Counted from the first letter of the stretch, positions 18,029-27,741 are shown. The stretch is 64,000 nucleotides of DNA from Georgenia sp. M64 (GCF_038049925.1 NZ_CP145809.1:2762599-2826598); one strand, 5' to 3'. Program-made: numbers and translations. Notes: a model not told the origin generated them from the sequence alone.

Positions 18029-18637
18029 ATGGAAGCCGACGACGTCCGGCACGCAGCGCAGTGGCTCGCCGCCGAGATCCGCGCCCGTCCCGCCGACGAC
18101 TACGACTACGACGCCCACGCCCACGGCCTGGGGTGGACGTGCTGGGCCACGGCCGAGCACGTCCTCGACGACCTCTTCGCCTATGCCCTCCAGCTCGCCG
18201 GGCGGGCGCGCGGGGACTACCTGCCCGTGGACGCCGCCGACGGCGGTGAGACGGTGGTGCGGTCTCGGCGCTCGGCCGGGACGGACGGGCTCGCGGTCAA
18301 CCTCGAGGCGATGGCCGAGCTGCTTGCCGCCCAGGTGCAGATCGGCGACGACACGGACCGGGCCTACCACCCGTGGGGCGACTCGGACCCCGGCGGCTTC
18401 GCCGCGATGGGGGTGTGCGAGATCGTCGTCCACGGCTGGGACGTCCTCACCGCTCTCGACGACGAGGTCGCAGACCTTCCCGAGGACCTGTGCACCGGTG
18501 TCCTGGCACGCCTCTTCCCCGGCTCGCCCGTCGACCTCGGCAGCGCGCAGGAGGTCCTGCTGTGGCAGACCGGCCGCCGGGAGATCGCCGGGCTCGGCCG
18601 GCTCGAGAGCTGGCGCTGGGACGCCACCGTCCGCTGA
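18029..18637 (+). CDS. Maleylpyruvate isomerase/mycothiol-dependent DinB-family protein
   Basis: A 202-residue protein with the N-terminal helical-bundle domain of the mycothiol-dependent maleylpyruvate isomerase family: GLGWTCWATAEHVLDDLFAYALQLAGR near residues 32-58 and EIVVHGWDVLTAL near 131-143 supply candidate metal-binding His and Glu. The physiological substrate is unknown. It lies between the tRNA cluster and gltX on the opposite strand to both. Confidence 0.7.
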   Translation: MEADDVRHAAQWLAAEIRARPADDYDYDAHAHGLGWTCWATAEHVLDDLFAYALQLAGRARGDYLPVDAADGGETVVRSRRSAGTDGLAVNLEAMAELLAAQVQIGDDTDRAYHPWGDSDPGGFAAMGVCEIVVHGWDVLTALDDEVADLPEDLCTGVLARLFPGSPVDLGSAQEVLLWQTGRREIAGLGRLESWRWDATVR

Positions 18638-18774
18638 CGGCCGACCGCTGACGCCGACCGCTGATTCCGACCGCTGACGGCCGACCGCTGCCGACCGGCG
18701 AGTGAACCCTGACGACCGGCGACCGGGAGGACGAGGTCCGGCGACGTCGGGGCGCCGCTCCGCCCCCGACGCCG

Positions 18775-20289
18775 TCAGGCGGCGAGGTGCTCGCGCAGGC
18801 GCCGGAGACGGACGAGCGTGGCCTCCTTGCCGAGGATCTCCATGGACTCGAACAGTGGCGGGGAGACCCGCCGGCCGGTCACCGCCGTGCGCAGCGGCGC
18901 AAACGCGAAGCGGGGCTTGACGCCCATGCCCTCGACGATGGCCTCGCGCAGCACGGCCTCGACCCGCTCGGTCGTGAACTCGGTGAGCGGCTCCAGCGCG
19001 CCGAGCGAGGCGTCGAGGACGTCCCCGGCCTCGGGCCGCAGGGCCCCGACGGCATCCGGCTCGAGGACGAGGTCGCCGTCCCCGACGAACAGGAACCCGA
19101 GCATCCCGGGGGCCTCGCCCAGGAGCGTCATGCGCTCCTGGACCAGCGGTGAGGCGGCCTCGAGCAGCCCCTGCTCGCGCGCGGTGAGGCCGTCCAGCGT
19201 CGCCGCCGAGACGAGGCCCCGTGCGTGCAGGTACGGCACGAGCCGCGCCCGGAAGTCCGCCGCGTCGAGCATCCGGAGGTGGGTGGCGTTGATGGCCTCG
19301 GCCTTCTTGAGGTCGAAGCGTGCGGGGTTGGGGTTGACGTCGGCGACGTCGAACGCCGCGACCATCTCCTCCTTGGAGAAGATGTCGTTGTCCGGGGAGA
19401 TGCCCCAGCCGAGCAGCGCGAGGTAGTTGAGCAGCCCCTCGGGGGTGAAGCCGCGGTCGCGGTGGAGGAAGAGGTTCGACTCCGGGTCGCGCTTGGACAG
19501 CTTCTTGTTCCCCTCGCCCATGACGTACGGCAGGTGCCCGAAGGCCGGCATGACGCTCGCGATGCCGAGGTCGAGCAGGGCACGGTAGAGCACCACCTGA
19601 CGGGGGGTGGAGGAGAGCAGGTCCTCGCCCCGCAGCACGTGCGTGATACCCATGAGGGCGTCGTCGACGGGGTTGGTGAGGGTGTAGAGCGGGAACCCGT
19701 TGGCGCGCACGACGACGAAGTCCGGGATCGACCCGGCCTTGAAGGTCACCTCCCCGCGGACGACGTCGGTGAAGCTGACGTCGGCGTCGGGCATGCGCAC
19801 GCGCAGGACCGGCTCGCGGCCCTCGGCGCGGTAGGCGGCCCTCTGCTCCTCGGTGAGGTCGCGGTCGAACCCGTCGTAGCCGAGCTTGGGGTCGCGGCCG
19901 GCGGCCCGGTGGCGCGCCTCGATCTCCTCCGGCGTGGAGTACGACTCGTAGGCGTACCCCGCCTCGAGGAGCCGGGCGGCGACGTCGCGGTAGACGTCCA
20001 TCCGCTCGGACTGCCGGTACGGACCGAACGGGCCACCCACCTCGACGCCCTCGTCCCAGTCCAGGCCGAGCCAGCGCAGGGCGTCCAGGATCTGGTGGTA
20101 GCTCTCCTCCGTGTCCCGCTCGGGGTCGGTGTCCTCGATGCGGAAGACGAACGTGCCGCCGACGTGCCGCGCGTGGGCCCAGTTGAACAGGGCGGTGCGG
20201 ATGAGCCCGACGTGCGGGGTGCCGGTGGGCGAGGGGCAGAAACGGACGCGGACGGCGGAGCCGGTGGCCGCTGCGGTGTTCTCGGTCAT
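18775..20289 (-). CDS. gltX: Glutamyl-tRNA synthetase
   Basis: A 504-residue class I synthetase. The HIGH-type motif is HVGL at residues 26-29 ([17 protein letters not shown]) and the KMSKS-type motif is KLSKRD in the middle; the C-terminal anticodon-binding region is complete. No glnS is seen in the window. Actinobacteria generally use a non-discriminating GltX to charge both tRNA-Glu and tRNA-Gln, then GatCAB to amidate the latter. Both tRNAs lie within 1.4 kb downstream. Confidence 0.96.
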   Translation of the reverse strand: MTENTAAATGSAVRVRFCPSPTGTPHVGLIRTALFNWAHARHVGGTFVFRIEDTDPERDTEESYHQILDALRWLGLDWDEGVEVGGPFGPYRQSERMDVYRDVAARLLEAGYAYESYSTPEEIEARHRAAGRDPKLGYDGFDRDLTEEQRAAYRAEGREPVLRVRMPDADVSFTDVVRGEVTFKAGSIPDFVVVRANGFPLYTLTNPVDDALMGITHVLRGEDLLSSTPRQVVLYRALLDLGIASVMPAFGHLPYVMGEGNKKLSKRDPESNLFLHRDRGFTPEGLLNYLALLGWGISPDNDIFSKEEMVAAFDVADVNPNPARFDLKKAEAINATHLRMLDAADFRARLVPYLHARGLVSAATLDGLTAREQGLLEAASPLVQERMTLLGEAPGMLGFLFVGDGDLVLEPDAVGALRPEAGDVLDASLGALEPLTEFTTERVEAVLREAIVEGMGVKPRFAFAPLRTAVTGRRVSPPLFESMEILGKEATLVRLRRLREHLAA

Positions 20290-20336
20290 GATGGGCCCAG
20301 CCTAGTGGCGCCCCGGTCACCCCGGTCCGGGCGTGG

Positions 20337-20408
20337 GTCCCGCCGGACCGCCGGGCTCACTCCCGCCGGACCGCCCGGCGTCAGTCCCGCCGGACCACCG
20401 GGTTGCTG
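20337..20408. repeat. Three 23-24-bp tandem repeats at the end of the FAH-family gene
   Basis: Three near-identical units each contain CCCGCCGGACC. The last unit encodes the C-terminal VVRRD and stop of the FAH-family gene; the other two lie beyond the stop and repeat the same end sequence. It looks like slipped-strand amplification of a gene terminus. Confidence 0.7.
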
Positions 20409-21154
20409 AACGAGCCGATGCCCTCGACCTCGACCTCGACGCGCTGACCCACGTCGATCGGTCCCACGCCCGCCGGCGTGCCGGTGAGGATGATGTCGCC
20501 CGGGAGGAGCGTGAAGATCGAGGAGACGTACTCGATGAGCTCGGGGACCTTGTGCACGAGGTCGGAGGTGCGCCCGTCCTGGCGCACCACCCCGTCGACG
20601 CGTGCCCGCACGGCCAGGTCGGAGACGTCGAGGTCGACGGCGAGATAGGGGCCGAGCGGGCAGGACGTGTCGAAGCCCTTCGCGCGCGTCCACTGGGCGT
20701 CGGTCGCCTGGACGTCTCTGGCCGTCACGTCGTTCGCCACGGTGTAGCCGAAGATGACGTCCTGGGCCTTCGCCGCCGGCACGTACTTGCACAGGCGCGA
20801 GATCACGACGGCGAGCTCGGCCTCGTGGTGGACCTCCCTCGACCACGGCGGCAGCACGATGGGGTCGTCCGGCCCGATGACCGAGGTGTTCGGCTTGAGG
20901 AACACGAGCGGCTCGGCGGGCACCTCGTTGCCCATCTCGGCGGCGTGGTCGGCGTAGTTGCGGCCGATCCCGATGACCTTCGAGCGCGGGATGACCGGCG
21001 AGAGGAGCCTCACGGCGTCCAGCGCCACGCGCTCCCCCGTCGTCTCCAGACCGGCGAAGATGGGGTCGGACCGCAGGACGACGAGCTCGTGGGAGTCCTC
21101 GTCGAGGATGCCGTAACGGGGGTCCTCACCGGTGGTGAACCGTGCGATGCGCAT
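20381..21154 (-). CDS. Fumarylacetoacetate hydrolase-family protein
   Basis: A 257-residue FAH-fold hydrolase/decarboxylase. Metal-binding signatures: VIGIGRNYADHAAEMG (residues about 60-75), HHEAELAVVI with the acidic ligands, GYTVANDVTARDVQ and GDIILTGTPAGVG. Members cleave C-C bonds in aromatic catabolic intermediates or decarboxylate oxaloacetate; the substrate here is unknown. The ATG at 21154 aligns with the usual MRIARF start. Confidence 0.88.
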   Translation of the reverse strand: MRIARFTTGEDPRYGILDEDSHELVVLRSDPIFAGLETTGERVALDAVRLLSPVIPRSKVIGIGRNYADHAAEMGNEVPAEPLVFLKPNTSVIGPDDPIVLPPWSREVHHEAELAVVISRLCKYVPAAKAQDVIFGYTVANDVTARDVQATDAQWTRAKGFDTSCPLGPYLAVDLDVSDLAVRARVDGVVRQDGRTSDLVHKVPELIEYVSSIFTLLPGDIILTGTPAGVGPIDVGQRVEVEVEGIGSFSNPVVRRD

Positions 21155-21229
21155 GGTGACCACCGTAGTGCCGCCCGGGTGCGGACGAGAGCGACGGGCG
21201 CTGGGTGCCGCCTCGCCTACGCTTGCCGG

Positions 21230-22207
21230 GTGTCCGCCGACCGCCCGCTCCCGGCGCCGCTGTGGCGCGCGGCCGCCGCGGCGCACGCCGCACGCGCGGA
21301 CGCGCTCACCGCGGCCCGCCGGGAACGCGCCGGCCGGGGGCTGACGGACCCGGTGGAGGACTTCCTCTTCGAGTACTACCCGCTCCGGCCGGCCCGGCTG
21401 CGGCGGTGGCACCCGGGGGCGGGGACGGCGCTGGCCCCCGACGCCCCCGACGACCTCGCCAGCCCCGACGACCTCGCCACCCCCGACGAGCTCGCCACCC
21501 CCGACGAGCTCGACGCCCGGTCACGGTGGCGCTGGCACCACCGGCGGGCGGACGGCTCGGTCGCCCTCGACGTCGGCGCCCTCATGGCGGACCGGGGCGA
21601 CGGCGTCCGCTGGATCCACGACCTCCTCACCCGCACCGCCGCCCGCACCCCGCAGCTCGGGTGCCTGGGGCTGCACGAGTGGGCGATGGTCTACCGCCAG
21701 GAGCGGCACCGGCACCCGTTGCCGCTGCGGCTGGGCCAGTCGGCCACCGACGCGGTGGTCGAGGGGCACCCGCTGCGGTGCACCCACTTCGACGCCTTCC
21801 GCTTCTTCACGGGACCGGCCCGCCCGTTGAACCGCGACCAGCCCGAGCGTGCCACCCAGCCCGCGCTCGAGCAGCCGGGCTGCCTCCACGCGACCATGGA
21901 CCTGCTCAAGCACGCCTTGAAGCTCGGACCGGCCTGCCCCGGCGACCTCCTCCTGGACACCTTCGAGCTCGCGCGCGACGTCCGTGTGCTCGACATGCGA
22001 GCCTCGCCCTACGACGTCACGGCGCTGGGGTACGACCCGGTCCCGATCGAGACGGCACCGGGCCGGGCCGAGTACGTCCGGCTGCAGCGCGGCTTCGCCG
22101 AGCGGGCCGCACCCCTGCGGGACCGGCTGCTCGAGGTCACCGGCCGCCTCGTCGCAGCACCGGCCGACGGCCGGACGCGCACGCCGGCCCGGGCGACCGG
22201 GACGTGA
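21230..22207 (+). CDS. 3-methyladenine DNA glycosylase-family protein (actinobacterial type)
   Basis: A 325-residue protein of an actinobacterial family annotated as 3-methyladenine DNA glycosylase; biochemical proof for the family is thin, so the activity is tentative. Conserved blocks: EDFLFEYYPLRPARL (about residues 43-57), LGLHEWAMVYR, THFDAFRFFTG, EQPGCLHATMDL and LDMRASPYDV. An in-frame 18-bp tandem repeat inserts PDDLA/PDELA units near residues 73-95. GTG start at 21230. The stop overlaps the next gene's GTG by 4 bp. Confidence 0.7.
   Translation: MSADRPLPAPLWRAAAAAHAARADALTAARRERAGRGLTDPVEDFLFEYYPLRPARLRRWHPGAGTALAPDAPDDLASPDDLATPDELATPDELDARSRWRWHHRRADGSVALDVGALMADRGDGVRWIHDLLTRTAARTPQLGCLGLHEWAMVYRQERHRHPLPLRLGQSATDAVVEGHPLRCTHFDAFRFFTGPARPLNRDQPERATQPALEQPGCLHATMDLLKHALKLGPACPGDLLLDTFELARDVRVLDMRASPYDVTALGYDPVPIETAPGRAEYVRLQRGFAERAAPLRDRLLEVTGRLVAAPADGRTRTPARATGT
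21445..21514 (+). repeat. 18-bp in-frame tandem repeat (four units)
   Basis: Four units of 18 bp (21445-21462, 21463-21480, 21481-21498, and a last unit matching 16 bp). They differ at a few positions and encode P-D-(D/E)-L-A-(S/T). The array lies in a loop between conserved blocks of the glycosylase-family protein, so copy number may vary without loss of function. Confidence 0.8.
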
Positions 22208-23466
22208 GCGGGCTCGCCCGCCGTCTCGGCCCGGCTGACGCCGTCGTGATCGGCCTGAGCTCGATGATCGGTGCCGGCGTCTTCGCGGTGTTCGCCCCGG
22301 CGGCGGCAGCAGCCGGCTCCTGGCTGCTCCTCGGCCTGGCGGTGGCGGCCCTCGTCGCCACCGCGAACGCCACCTCGACCGCGCAGCTGGCGGCGACCTA
22401 CCCCACCTCAGGCGGGACGTACGTCTACGGCCGGGAGCAGCTCGGCCCGTGGTGGGGGTTCGTCGCGGGCTGGTCCTTCGTCATCGGGAAGACGGCGTCC
22501 GCGGCTGCGATGGCGACGACGTTCGCCGCCTACACCGTCCCGGAGGCCTGGCAGCGCCCCGTCGCCGCGGCCGCCGTCGCCGCGCTCACGGCGCTCGGGC
22601 TGCGCGGCATCACCCGGACGGCGGCCCTGGCCCGCGTGCTCCTCGTCGTCGTCCTGCTCGCCCTGGCGGTGGCGCTCGTCGCGGCACACCTCGGCGCGGG
22701 CGGCACGGCGGCCGGCGCACCGACGGACGCCGCGGACCGTGCGGTCGGCCCGCTCGGGGTCCTGCAGTCCGCCGGCCTGATCTTCTTCGCCTTCGCCGGC
22801 TACGCCCGCATCGCCACCCTCGGCGAGGAGGTCCGGGACCCCGGGCGGACCATCCCCCGCGCGATCGTCACCACCCTCGTAGCGGCTGCGGTCCTCTACA
22901 CCGCGGTCGCGCTCACGCTGCTCGCCGTGCTCGGGCCCGACCCGCTGGCCGCCTCGCGGGCGCCGCTGGCCGACGCGGTCGCGGCCGGGTCGTGGGACGC
23001 GGCGGTCCCGGTCGTCGGCATCGGCGCGGCCGTGGCGAGCCTCGGGGCGCTCCTCGCCCTCCTCCCCGGGGTCGCCCGCACGACCCTGGCGATGGCGCGG
23101 GAGGGCGACCTGCCCGGCGGGCTCGCGGTCGTCGAGCCCGTGCGGCAGGTCCCCCGGCGCGCCGAGCTGACGGCCGCGGCCGTCGTCGTCGGCGCGGTCC
23201 TCGTCACCGACCTGCGCGGGCTCATCGGCTTCAGCTCCACCGGCGTGCTGCTGTACTACGCCGTGGCGAACCTCGCCGCGCTCACCCAGGGACGCGACCG
23301 GCGCCGGTACCCGCGCGCGCTGCAGGTCGTCGGGCTGACCGGCTGCCTCGTGCTCGTCGCGACCCTGCCCCCGGCGTCCGTCCTCGCGGGCCTGGGCGTG
23401 GTCGCGGTCGGCGTCGCGGTCCGTCTGCTCCGGGGGCGCCGCCCGGGACCTACTCTCGTGCCATGA
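22204..23466 (+). CDS. APC-family amino-acid permease
   Basis: A 420-residue polytopic protein of the amino acid-polyamine-organocation family with about 12 hydrophobic segments. Signatures: GLSSMIGAGVFAVFAPAA near the N-terminus, YPTSGGTYVYGREQLG, and FFAFAGYARIATLGEEVRDP in the middle, the consensus substrate/core helices of APC transporters. The substrate is unknown. It overlaps the preceding gene (GTGA) and the following gene (ATGA) by 4 bp each, so the three are translationally coupled. Confidence 0.85.
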   Translation: MSGLARRLGPADAVVIGLSSMIGAGVFAVFAPAAAAAGSWLLLGLAVAALVATANATSTAQLAATYPTSGGTYVYGREQLGPWWGFVAGWSFVIGKTASAAAMATTFAAYTVPEAWQRPVAAAAVAALTALGLRGITRTAALARVLLVVVLLALAVALVAAHLGAGGTAAGAPTDAADRAVGPLGVLQSAGLIFFAFAGYARIATLGEEVRDPGRTIPRAIVTTLVAAAVLYTAVALTLLAVLGPDPLAASRAPLADAVAAGSWDAAVPVVGIGAAVASLGALLALLPGVARTTLAMAREGDLPGGLAVVEPVRQVPRRAELTAAAVVVGAVLVTDLRGLIGFSSTGVLLYYAVANLAALTQGRDRRRYPRALQVVGLTGCLVLVATLPPASVLAGLGVVAVGVAVRLLRGRRPGPTLVP

Positions 23467-24617
23467 CCCACCAGCCGCCGGAGCACGAGGTGCGCACGGC
23501 CGGGGACCGGCCGTCGCCGCCCACGTCGCGAGACGCCGTGTCCCGCCTCACCGGCGTCGACGTCGCCCGGGGCGTGGCGATCCTGGGGATGTTCGTCGCG
23601 CACCTCGGCGACGACGGTCCCGGCGGCCGGCACGACCCGGAGTGGTTCGTCGTCGCCGACGGCCGCTCGGCCGCCCTGTTCGCGCTCCTCGCGGGCGTCT
23701 CGCTGGCGCTGGCGAACGGCCGGCGCGTCCCACCCACCGGCCTCGCGCTGACCCGGGCCCGCGTGGCCACGTTCGTGCGGGCGGCGGTGCTGCTCGTCAT
23801 CGGGGTGGTCCTGGTCGCGCTCGGCACGCCGGTGCTGGTCATCCTGCCCGCGTACGCGGTGATGTTCGCCCTCGCGACGCCGTTCCTCGGGCTGCGCCGC
23901 CGCTGGCTGCTGCTCGGGGCGGGGACCGCGGCGGTCGTCTCCCCGACGCTCATCCTCGCCACCACGACGCCGACGGCGGACGGGCGGCCCTCCCTCCTCG
24001 CCCGGTTCCTCGGCGCGGCCGACCCGGTCGAGCTGCCCATGGACGAGCTCGTCACCGGTCCCTACCCGGCGCTGGTGTACCTCGCCTACGTGCTGCTCGG
24101 GCTGGCGCTGGGGCGCAGCGACCTCACCCGGGCACGCACCCAGGCCGCGCTGGTGGGCGCGGGCGCGGCCCTGGCGACGCTGGGGTGGGGCACGTCCCGT
24201 CTCGCCCAGGACGCCCTGGGCACCGACGCCTCGCCGCTGGCCCGGCGCCTGGTCAGCGCCGCGGCGCACGACGACTCCACCCTCGAGGTGGTGGGCAACT
24301 GGGGCAGCTCGCTCGCCGTCGTCGGGCTGCTGCTCCTGCTCACCCGGCCCACGACCTCGGCGGGCCGCGCCATCGCCGCGGTGCTCTCGCCGGTCGCGGC
24401 GGCCGGGGCGATGTCGCTGAGCGTGTACTCCGTCCACATCGTCGCGATCGCCGTCCTCGGCAACGACGTGGTGTGGAACCCCGTGTCGAACGGGGTGCTG
24501 GTGACCTTCGTCGTCGTGGCTCTCGTGGGCGCGTGGCTGTGGCGCCGGCTCCTCGGCCGGGGCCCGCTCGAGCGTCTCGTGCGCGGCGCGGTCGAGGCGG
24601 TCGTCCCCCGCGCCTGA
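23463..24617 (+). CDS. Polytopic membrane protein, heparan N-acetyltransferase-like/DUF418 type
   Basis: A 384-residue membrane protein with about 9-10 hydrophobic segments. The N-terminus RLTGVDVARGVAILGMFVAHLG matches the opening of the DUF1624/DUF418 acyltransferase-like families, with a conserved Asp-Arg and His. It may transfer an acyl group across the membrane or act as a transporter; not decidable here. The ATG overlaps the stop of the APC gene. Confidence 0.7.
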   Translation: MTHQPPEHEVRTAGDRPSPPTSRDAVSRLTGVDVARGVAILGMFVAHLGDDGPGGRHDPEWFVVADGRSAALFALLAGVSLALANGRRVPPTGLALTRARVATFVRAAVLLVIGVVLVALGTPVLVILPAYAVMFALATPFLGLRRRWLLLGAGTAAVVSPTLILATTTPTADGRPSLLARFLGAADPVELPMDELVTGPYPALVYLAYVLLGLALGRSDLTRARTQAALVGAGAALATLGWGTSRLAQDALGTDASPLARRLVSAAAHDDSTLEVVGNWGSSLAVVGLLLLLTRPTTSAGRAIAAVLSPVAAAGAMSLSVYSVHIVAIAVLGNDVVWNPVSNGVLVTFVVVALVGAWLWRRLLGRGPLERLVRGAVEAVVPRA

Positions 24618-24653
24618 GGCCGGGGGCGCCCCCGACGGCGCGGCCGGCGAGCC

Positions 24654-26111
24654 CTACTCGGTGCGGTCGGCCCGCTCGACGACCTCCACGTCGCGGCGCA
24701 GCCACACGTCGGTGGGCAGGTCGCCGGGGAGGTCGTCGTTGCCGACGCCCACGAAGGCGGGCCTGCGTCCCGCCGCGACCTGGCGCTCGAAGTCCCGCAT
24801 GGCACCGAGCGCCCACCGGCCCAGGAGGAAGAGCGCCACGAGGTTGATCGAGGCCATGAGGCCCATGGCGATGTCGGCCAGCGCCCACACGGTCGAGAGC
24901 TGGAGCAGCGCTCCGATCGCCACCGACGCGATGACGAGCAGCCGCAGCGCGAGGTTGCCGGCCCGGCCCGGCCGGATGAAGTCCATGTTGATCTCGGCGT
25001 AGGTGAAGTTGCCCAGGACCGAGGAGAACGCGAAGACGAAGATGAGCAGGGTCATCGGGATCGTCGTCCACGTGCCGAGCTCGGCCGCGACGGCGCTCTG
25101 GGTGAGGGTGGCCCCCACGGCGTCGGAGGTGGTGCCCGGCTCGTAGACCGCGGGCCCCGCGAGCAGGATGAGGAACGCCGTCGTCGAGGAGACGACGATC
25201 GTGTCGACGAAGACCCCGAGGGACTGCACCAGGCCCTGCTGCACCGGGTGGCGCACCGTCGCGGTCGCGGCCGCGTTGGGGGCCGAGCCCATGCCCGCCT
25301 CGTTGGAGAACAGGCCACGCTTGACGCCGTTGAGGAGCGCGGCGAGCATCCCGCCGGCCGTGCCCGCGAGCGCCTCGTCGAGGCCGAACGCGCCGGAGAC
25401 GATCTGCCCGACGACACCCGGCAGCTCGGGCAGGTTCAGCGCCAGGACCGCCAGGCCGAGCAGGACGTAGGCGAACGCCATGACCGGGGCCACGACCTCG
25501 GCCACCCGCGCCACGGGGCGGATCCCGCCGAGGATCACCGGGGCGGCGAGCGCGACGAGGAGGACGGCCGTCACCCAGGTGGGCCAGCCGTGCGCGCCGC
25601 CGAGCGTGCCCGCGATGGTGTTGGCCTGGACCATGTTGAACGCCAGGCCGAACGCGAAGATGAGCGCCACGGCGAACACCAGGCCCCAGCCGCGCGAGCC
25701 GAGACCGCGCTGGATGTAGAAGGCCGGGCCGCCGCGGAAGGTCCCGTCGTGCCAGCGCACCTTGTACATCTGGGCCAGGGTGGCCTCGACGAACGCCGTC
25801 GCCATGCCGAGCAGGGCGATGACCCACATCCAGAAGATCGCGCCCGGGCCGCCGAGGGTCAGCGCGATGGCGACGCCGGCGATGTTGCCGGTGCCCACGC
25901 GCGAGGCGATGCCGATGGCGAAGGCCTGGAAGGAGCTGATGCCGCCCTCGCTGCCGCCGCGGGAGCCGGCGATCTCGCGCAGGGTGCGGCCGAAGAGGCG
26001 GAACTGCACGGCGCGCGAGCGCAGCGTGAAGTACAGCCCCGCGCCGACCAGCAGCGCGATGAGCAGGTAGGTGTAGAGGACGTCGTTGACGCCGGCGATG
26101 AACGCGTCCAT
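24654..26111 (-). CDS. Alanine/glycine:cation (AGCS) symporter
   Basis: A 485-residue sodium-coupled amino-acid symporter with about 11 hydrophobic segments. AGCS signatures: GGISSFQAFAIGIASRVGTGNI, FRGGPAFYIQRGLG, LFSNEAGMGSAPNAAATA and ANTIAGTL. The ATG at 26111 has GAGGGG seven bases upstream. A hydrophilic C-terminal tail ends with DVWLRRDVEVVERADRTE. The downstream neighbour is a paralogue on the same strand. Confidence 0.92.
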   Translation of the reverse strand: MDAFIAGVNDVLYTYLLIALLVGAGLYFTLRSRAVQFRLFGRTLREIAGSRGGSEGGISSFQAFAIGIASRVGTGNIAGVAIALTLGGPGAIFWMWVIALLGMATAFVEATLAQMYKVRWHDGTFRGGPAFYIQRGLGSRGWGLVFAVALIFAFGLAFNMVQANTIAGTLGGAHGWPTWVTAVLLVALAAPVILGGIRPVARVAEVVAPVMAFAYVLLGLAVLALNLPELPGVVGQIVSGAFGLDEALAGTAGGMLAALLNGVKRGLFSNEAGMGSAPNAAATATVRHPVQQGLVQSLGVFVDTIVVSSTTAFLILLAGPAVYEPGTTSDAVGATLTQSAVAAELGTWTTIPMTLLIFVFAFSSVLGNFTYAEINMDFIRPGRAGNLALRLLVIASVAIGALLQLSTVWALADIAMGLMASINLVALFLLGRWALGAMRDFERQVAAGRRPAFVGVGNDDLPGDLPTDVWLRRDVEVVERADRTE

Positions 26112-26247
26112 CGGGCTTCCCCTCGGGTGGGACCCAGGCGCGGAGCGCCGTGGCAAGGCGGATCGGGACCGGGGAAGAGTAACCGCAGCCGGGGCGGGCG
26201 GCGCGGCGAGCGGAGCGGCGGTCCCCGGACCTGGGACGGGGCCGCCG

Positions 26248-27690
26248 TCAGTGGCCGGGGGTGCCCGAGCGGTCCAGGGGCAGTCCGAGCCAGACGTCGC
26301 CGGGCAGGTGGCCGGGCAGCGACGGGTGGTCGCGGGCGTCGAAGCGCACCTCGGCCCCGCCGCGCTGCCCCTCGTAGTCGCGCAGCAGGGCCGCGACCCA
26401 CGGGGCCAGGCGGACCACGGCGACGAGGTTGACCACCGTGAGGAACGCCATGGCGGTGTCCATGAGCGCCCACACCGTCTGCAGCGCGAGCACCGCGCCC
26501 ACCCCGGTGGTGAGCACGACGACGCCGCGCAGGACGTGCCGGGCGTGCCGGCCGGCGTGGAGGAAGTCCATGTTGACGTCGGCGTAGGCGTACGCCCCGA
26601 GGATCGAGGAGAAGCCGAAGAAGAAGATCATCAGCGTCATGGGCCACGCCATCCAGGCCCCGAGCGCCGTGGTGACGGCGGACGTGGTCAGCTCGGCGCC
26701 GGCGTCCAGCCCGGTGACACCCGGCTCGAGCATCCCCGAGGCGAGGATGATGAAGGCGGTGGCGGTGCTCACCAGCATCGTGTCGACGAACACCCCGAGG
26801 GACTGGATGAGGCCCTGGTGCACCGGGTGGGCCACGGTGGCGGTCGCGGCGGCGTTGGGGTTGGTGCCCATGCCCGCCTCGTTGGAGAACAGGCCCCGGC
26901 GCACCCCGTTGAGGACGGCGGCGACCACGCCCCCGCCGATCCCGGCGAGCGAGGCGTCGAGCCCGAGCGCGCCGGCGAGGATGTCGCCGAAGAACGCCGG
27001 CAGCGCGCCCAGGTTGCCCGCGACGACGGCGACCGCGACGACGACGTAGGCCAGCGCCATGAGCGGGGTCATGACCTCGGCCACGCGGGCCACCCCGCGC
27101 ACCCCGCCGAGCACCACGACCGCGGTGAGGACGACGAGCAGGAGCGCGGCGGCCCAGACCGGGACGCCGTGCGAGCCGGCGAGGGTCGCGGAGATCGTGT
27201 TGGCCTGCACCATCGGCATCGCCACGGCCATCGAGGCCACGAGGAGGAAGGCGAAGACCGTCGCCCACCGGCGCGAGCCGAGGCCGCGCTGGATGTAGAA
27301 GGCAGGCCCGCCGCGGAACGTGCCGTCCAGGGCCCGGACCTTGAAGACCTGGGCGAGCGTCGCCTCGGAGAACGCGGTGGCCATGCCGACGAGCGCGACG
27401 AGCCACATCCAGAAGATCGCTCCCGGACCGCCGAGGATGAGCGCGATCGCGACACCGGTGATGTTGCCGATCCCGATGCGGGTGGCCATGCCGATCGCGA
27501 ACGCCTGGAACGAGGAGATCCCGCCCTCGGCGCCGCGCCGTGACCGCGTGACGTGGCGGAGCATCTGCCCGAACAGCCGCACCTGGACCCCGCGGGTGCG
27601 CCACGTCAGCCAGACGCCGGCGAGGACGAGGAGCCCGACGAGGGCGTAGGTGTACAGCGCGTCGTTGGCGACGCTGAGGGCCTCGGTCAC
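26248..27690 (-). CDS. AGCS symporter, second paralogue
   Basis: A 480-residue AGCS symporter with the same motifs as its neighbour (GGISSFQAFAIGMATRIGIGNI, LFSNEAGMGTNPNAAATATV). Its GTG at 27690 aligns exactly with the start of the neighbouring protein and has CGGAG a few bases upstream, so I prefer it to the ATG at 27729, which has no ribosome binding site. The pair arose by an old tandem duplication, since many positions differ and different substrates are likely. Confidence 0.88.
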   Translation of the reverse strand: MTEALSVANDALYTYALVGLLVLAGVWLTWRTRGVQVRLFGQMLRHVTRSRRGAEGGISSFQAFAIGMATRIGIGNITGVAIALILGGPGAIFWMWLVALVGMATAFSEATLAQVFKVRALDGTFRGGPAFYIQRGLGSRRWATVFAFLLVASMAVAMPMVQANTISATLAGSHGVPVWAAALLLVVLTAVVVLGGVRGVARVAEVMTPLMALAYVVVAVAVVAGNLGALPAFFGDILAGALGLDASLAGIGGGVVAAVLNGVRRGLFSNEAGMGTNPNAAATATVAHPVHQGLIQSLGVFVDTMLVSTATAFIILASGMLEPGVTGLDAGAELTTSAVTTALGAWMAWPMTLMIFFFGFSSILGAYAYADVNMDFLHAGRHARHVLRGVVVLTTGVGAVLALQTVWALMDTAMAFLTVVNLVAVVRLAPWVAALLRDYEGQRGGAEVRFDARDHPSLPGHLPGDVWLGLPLDRSGTPGH

Positions 27691-27741
27691 GGTGCTCCGA
27701 TCGGCGGACGGCTGGGTGGCCGGCCCCATTGTGGTCCGTGG

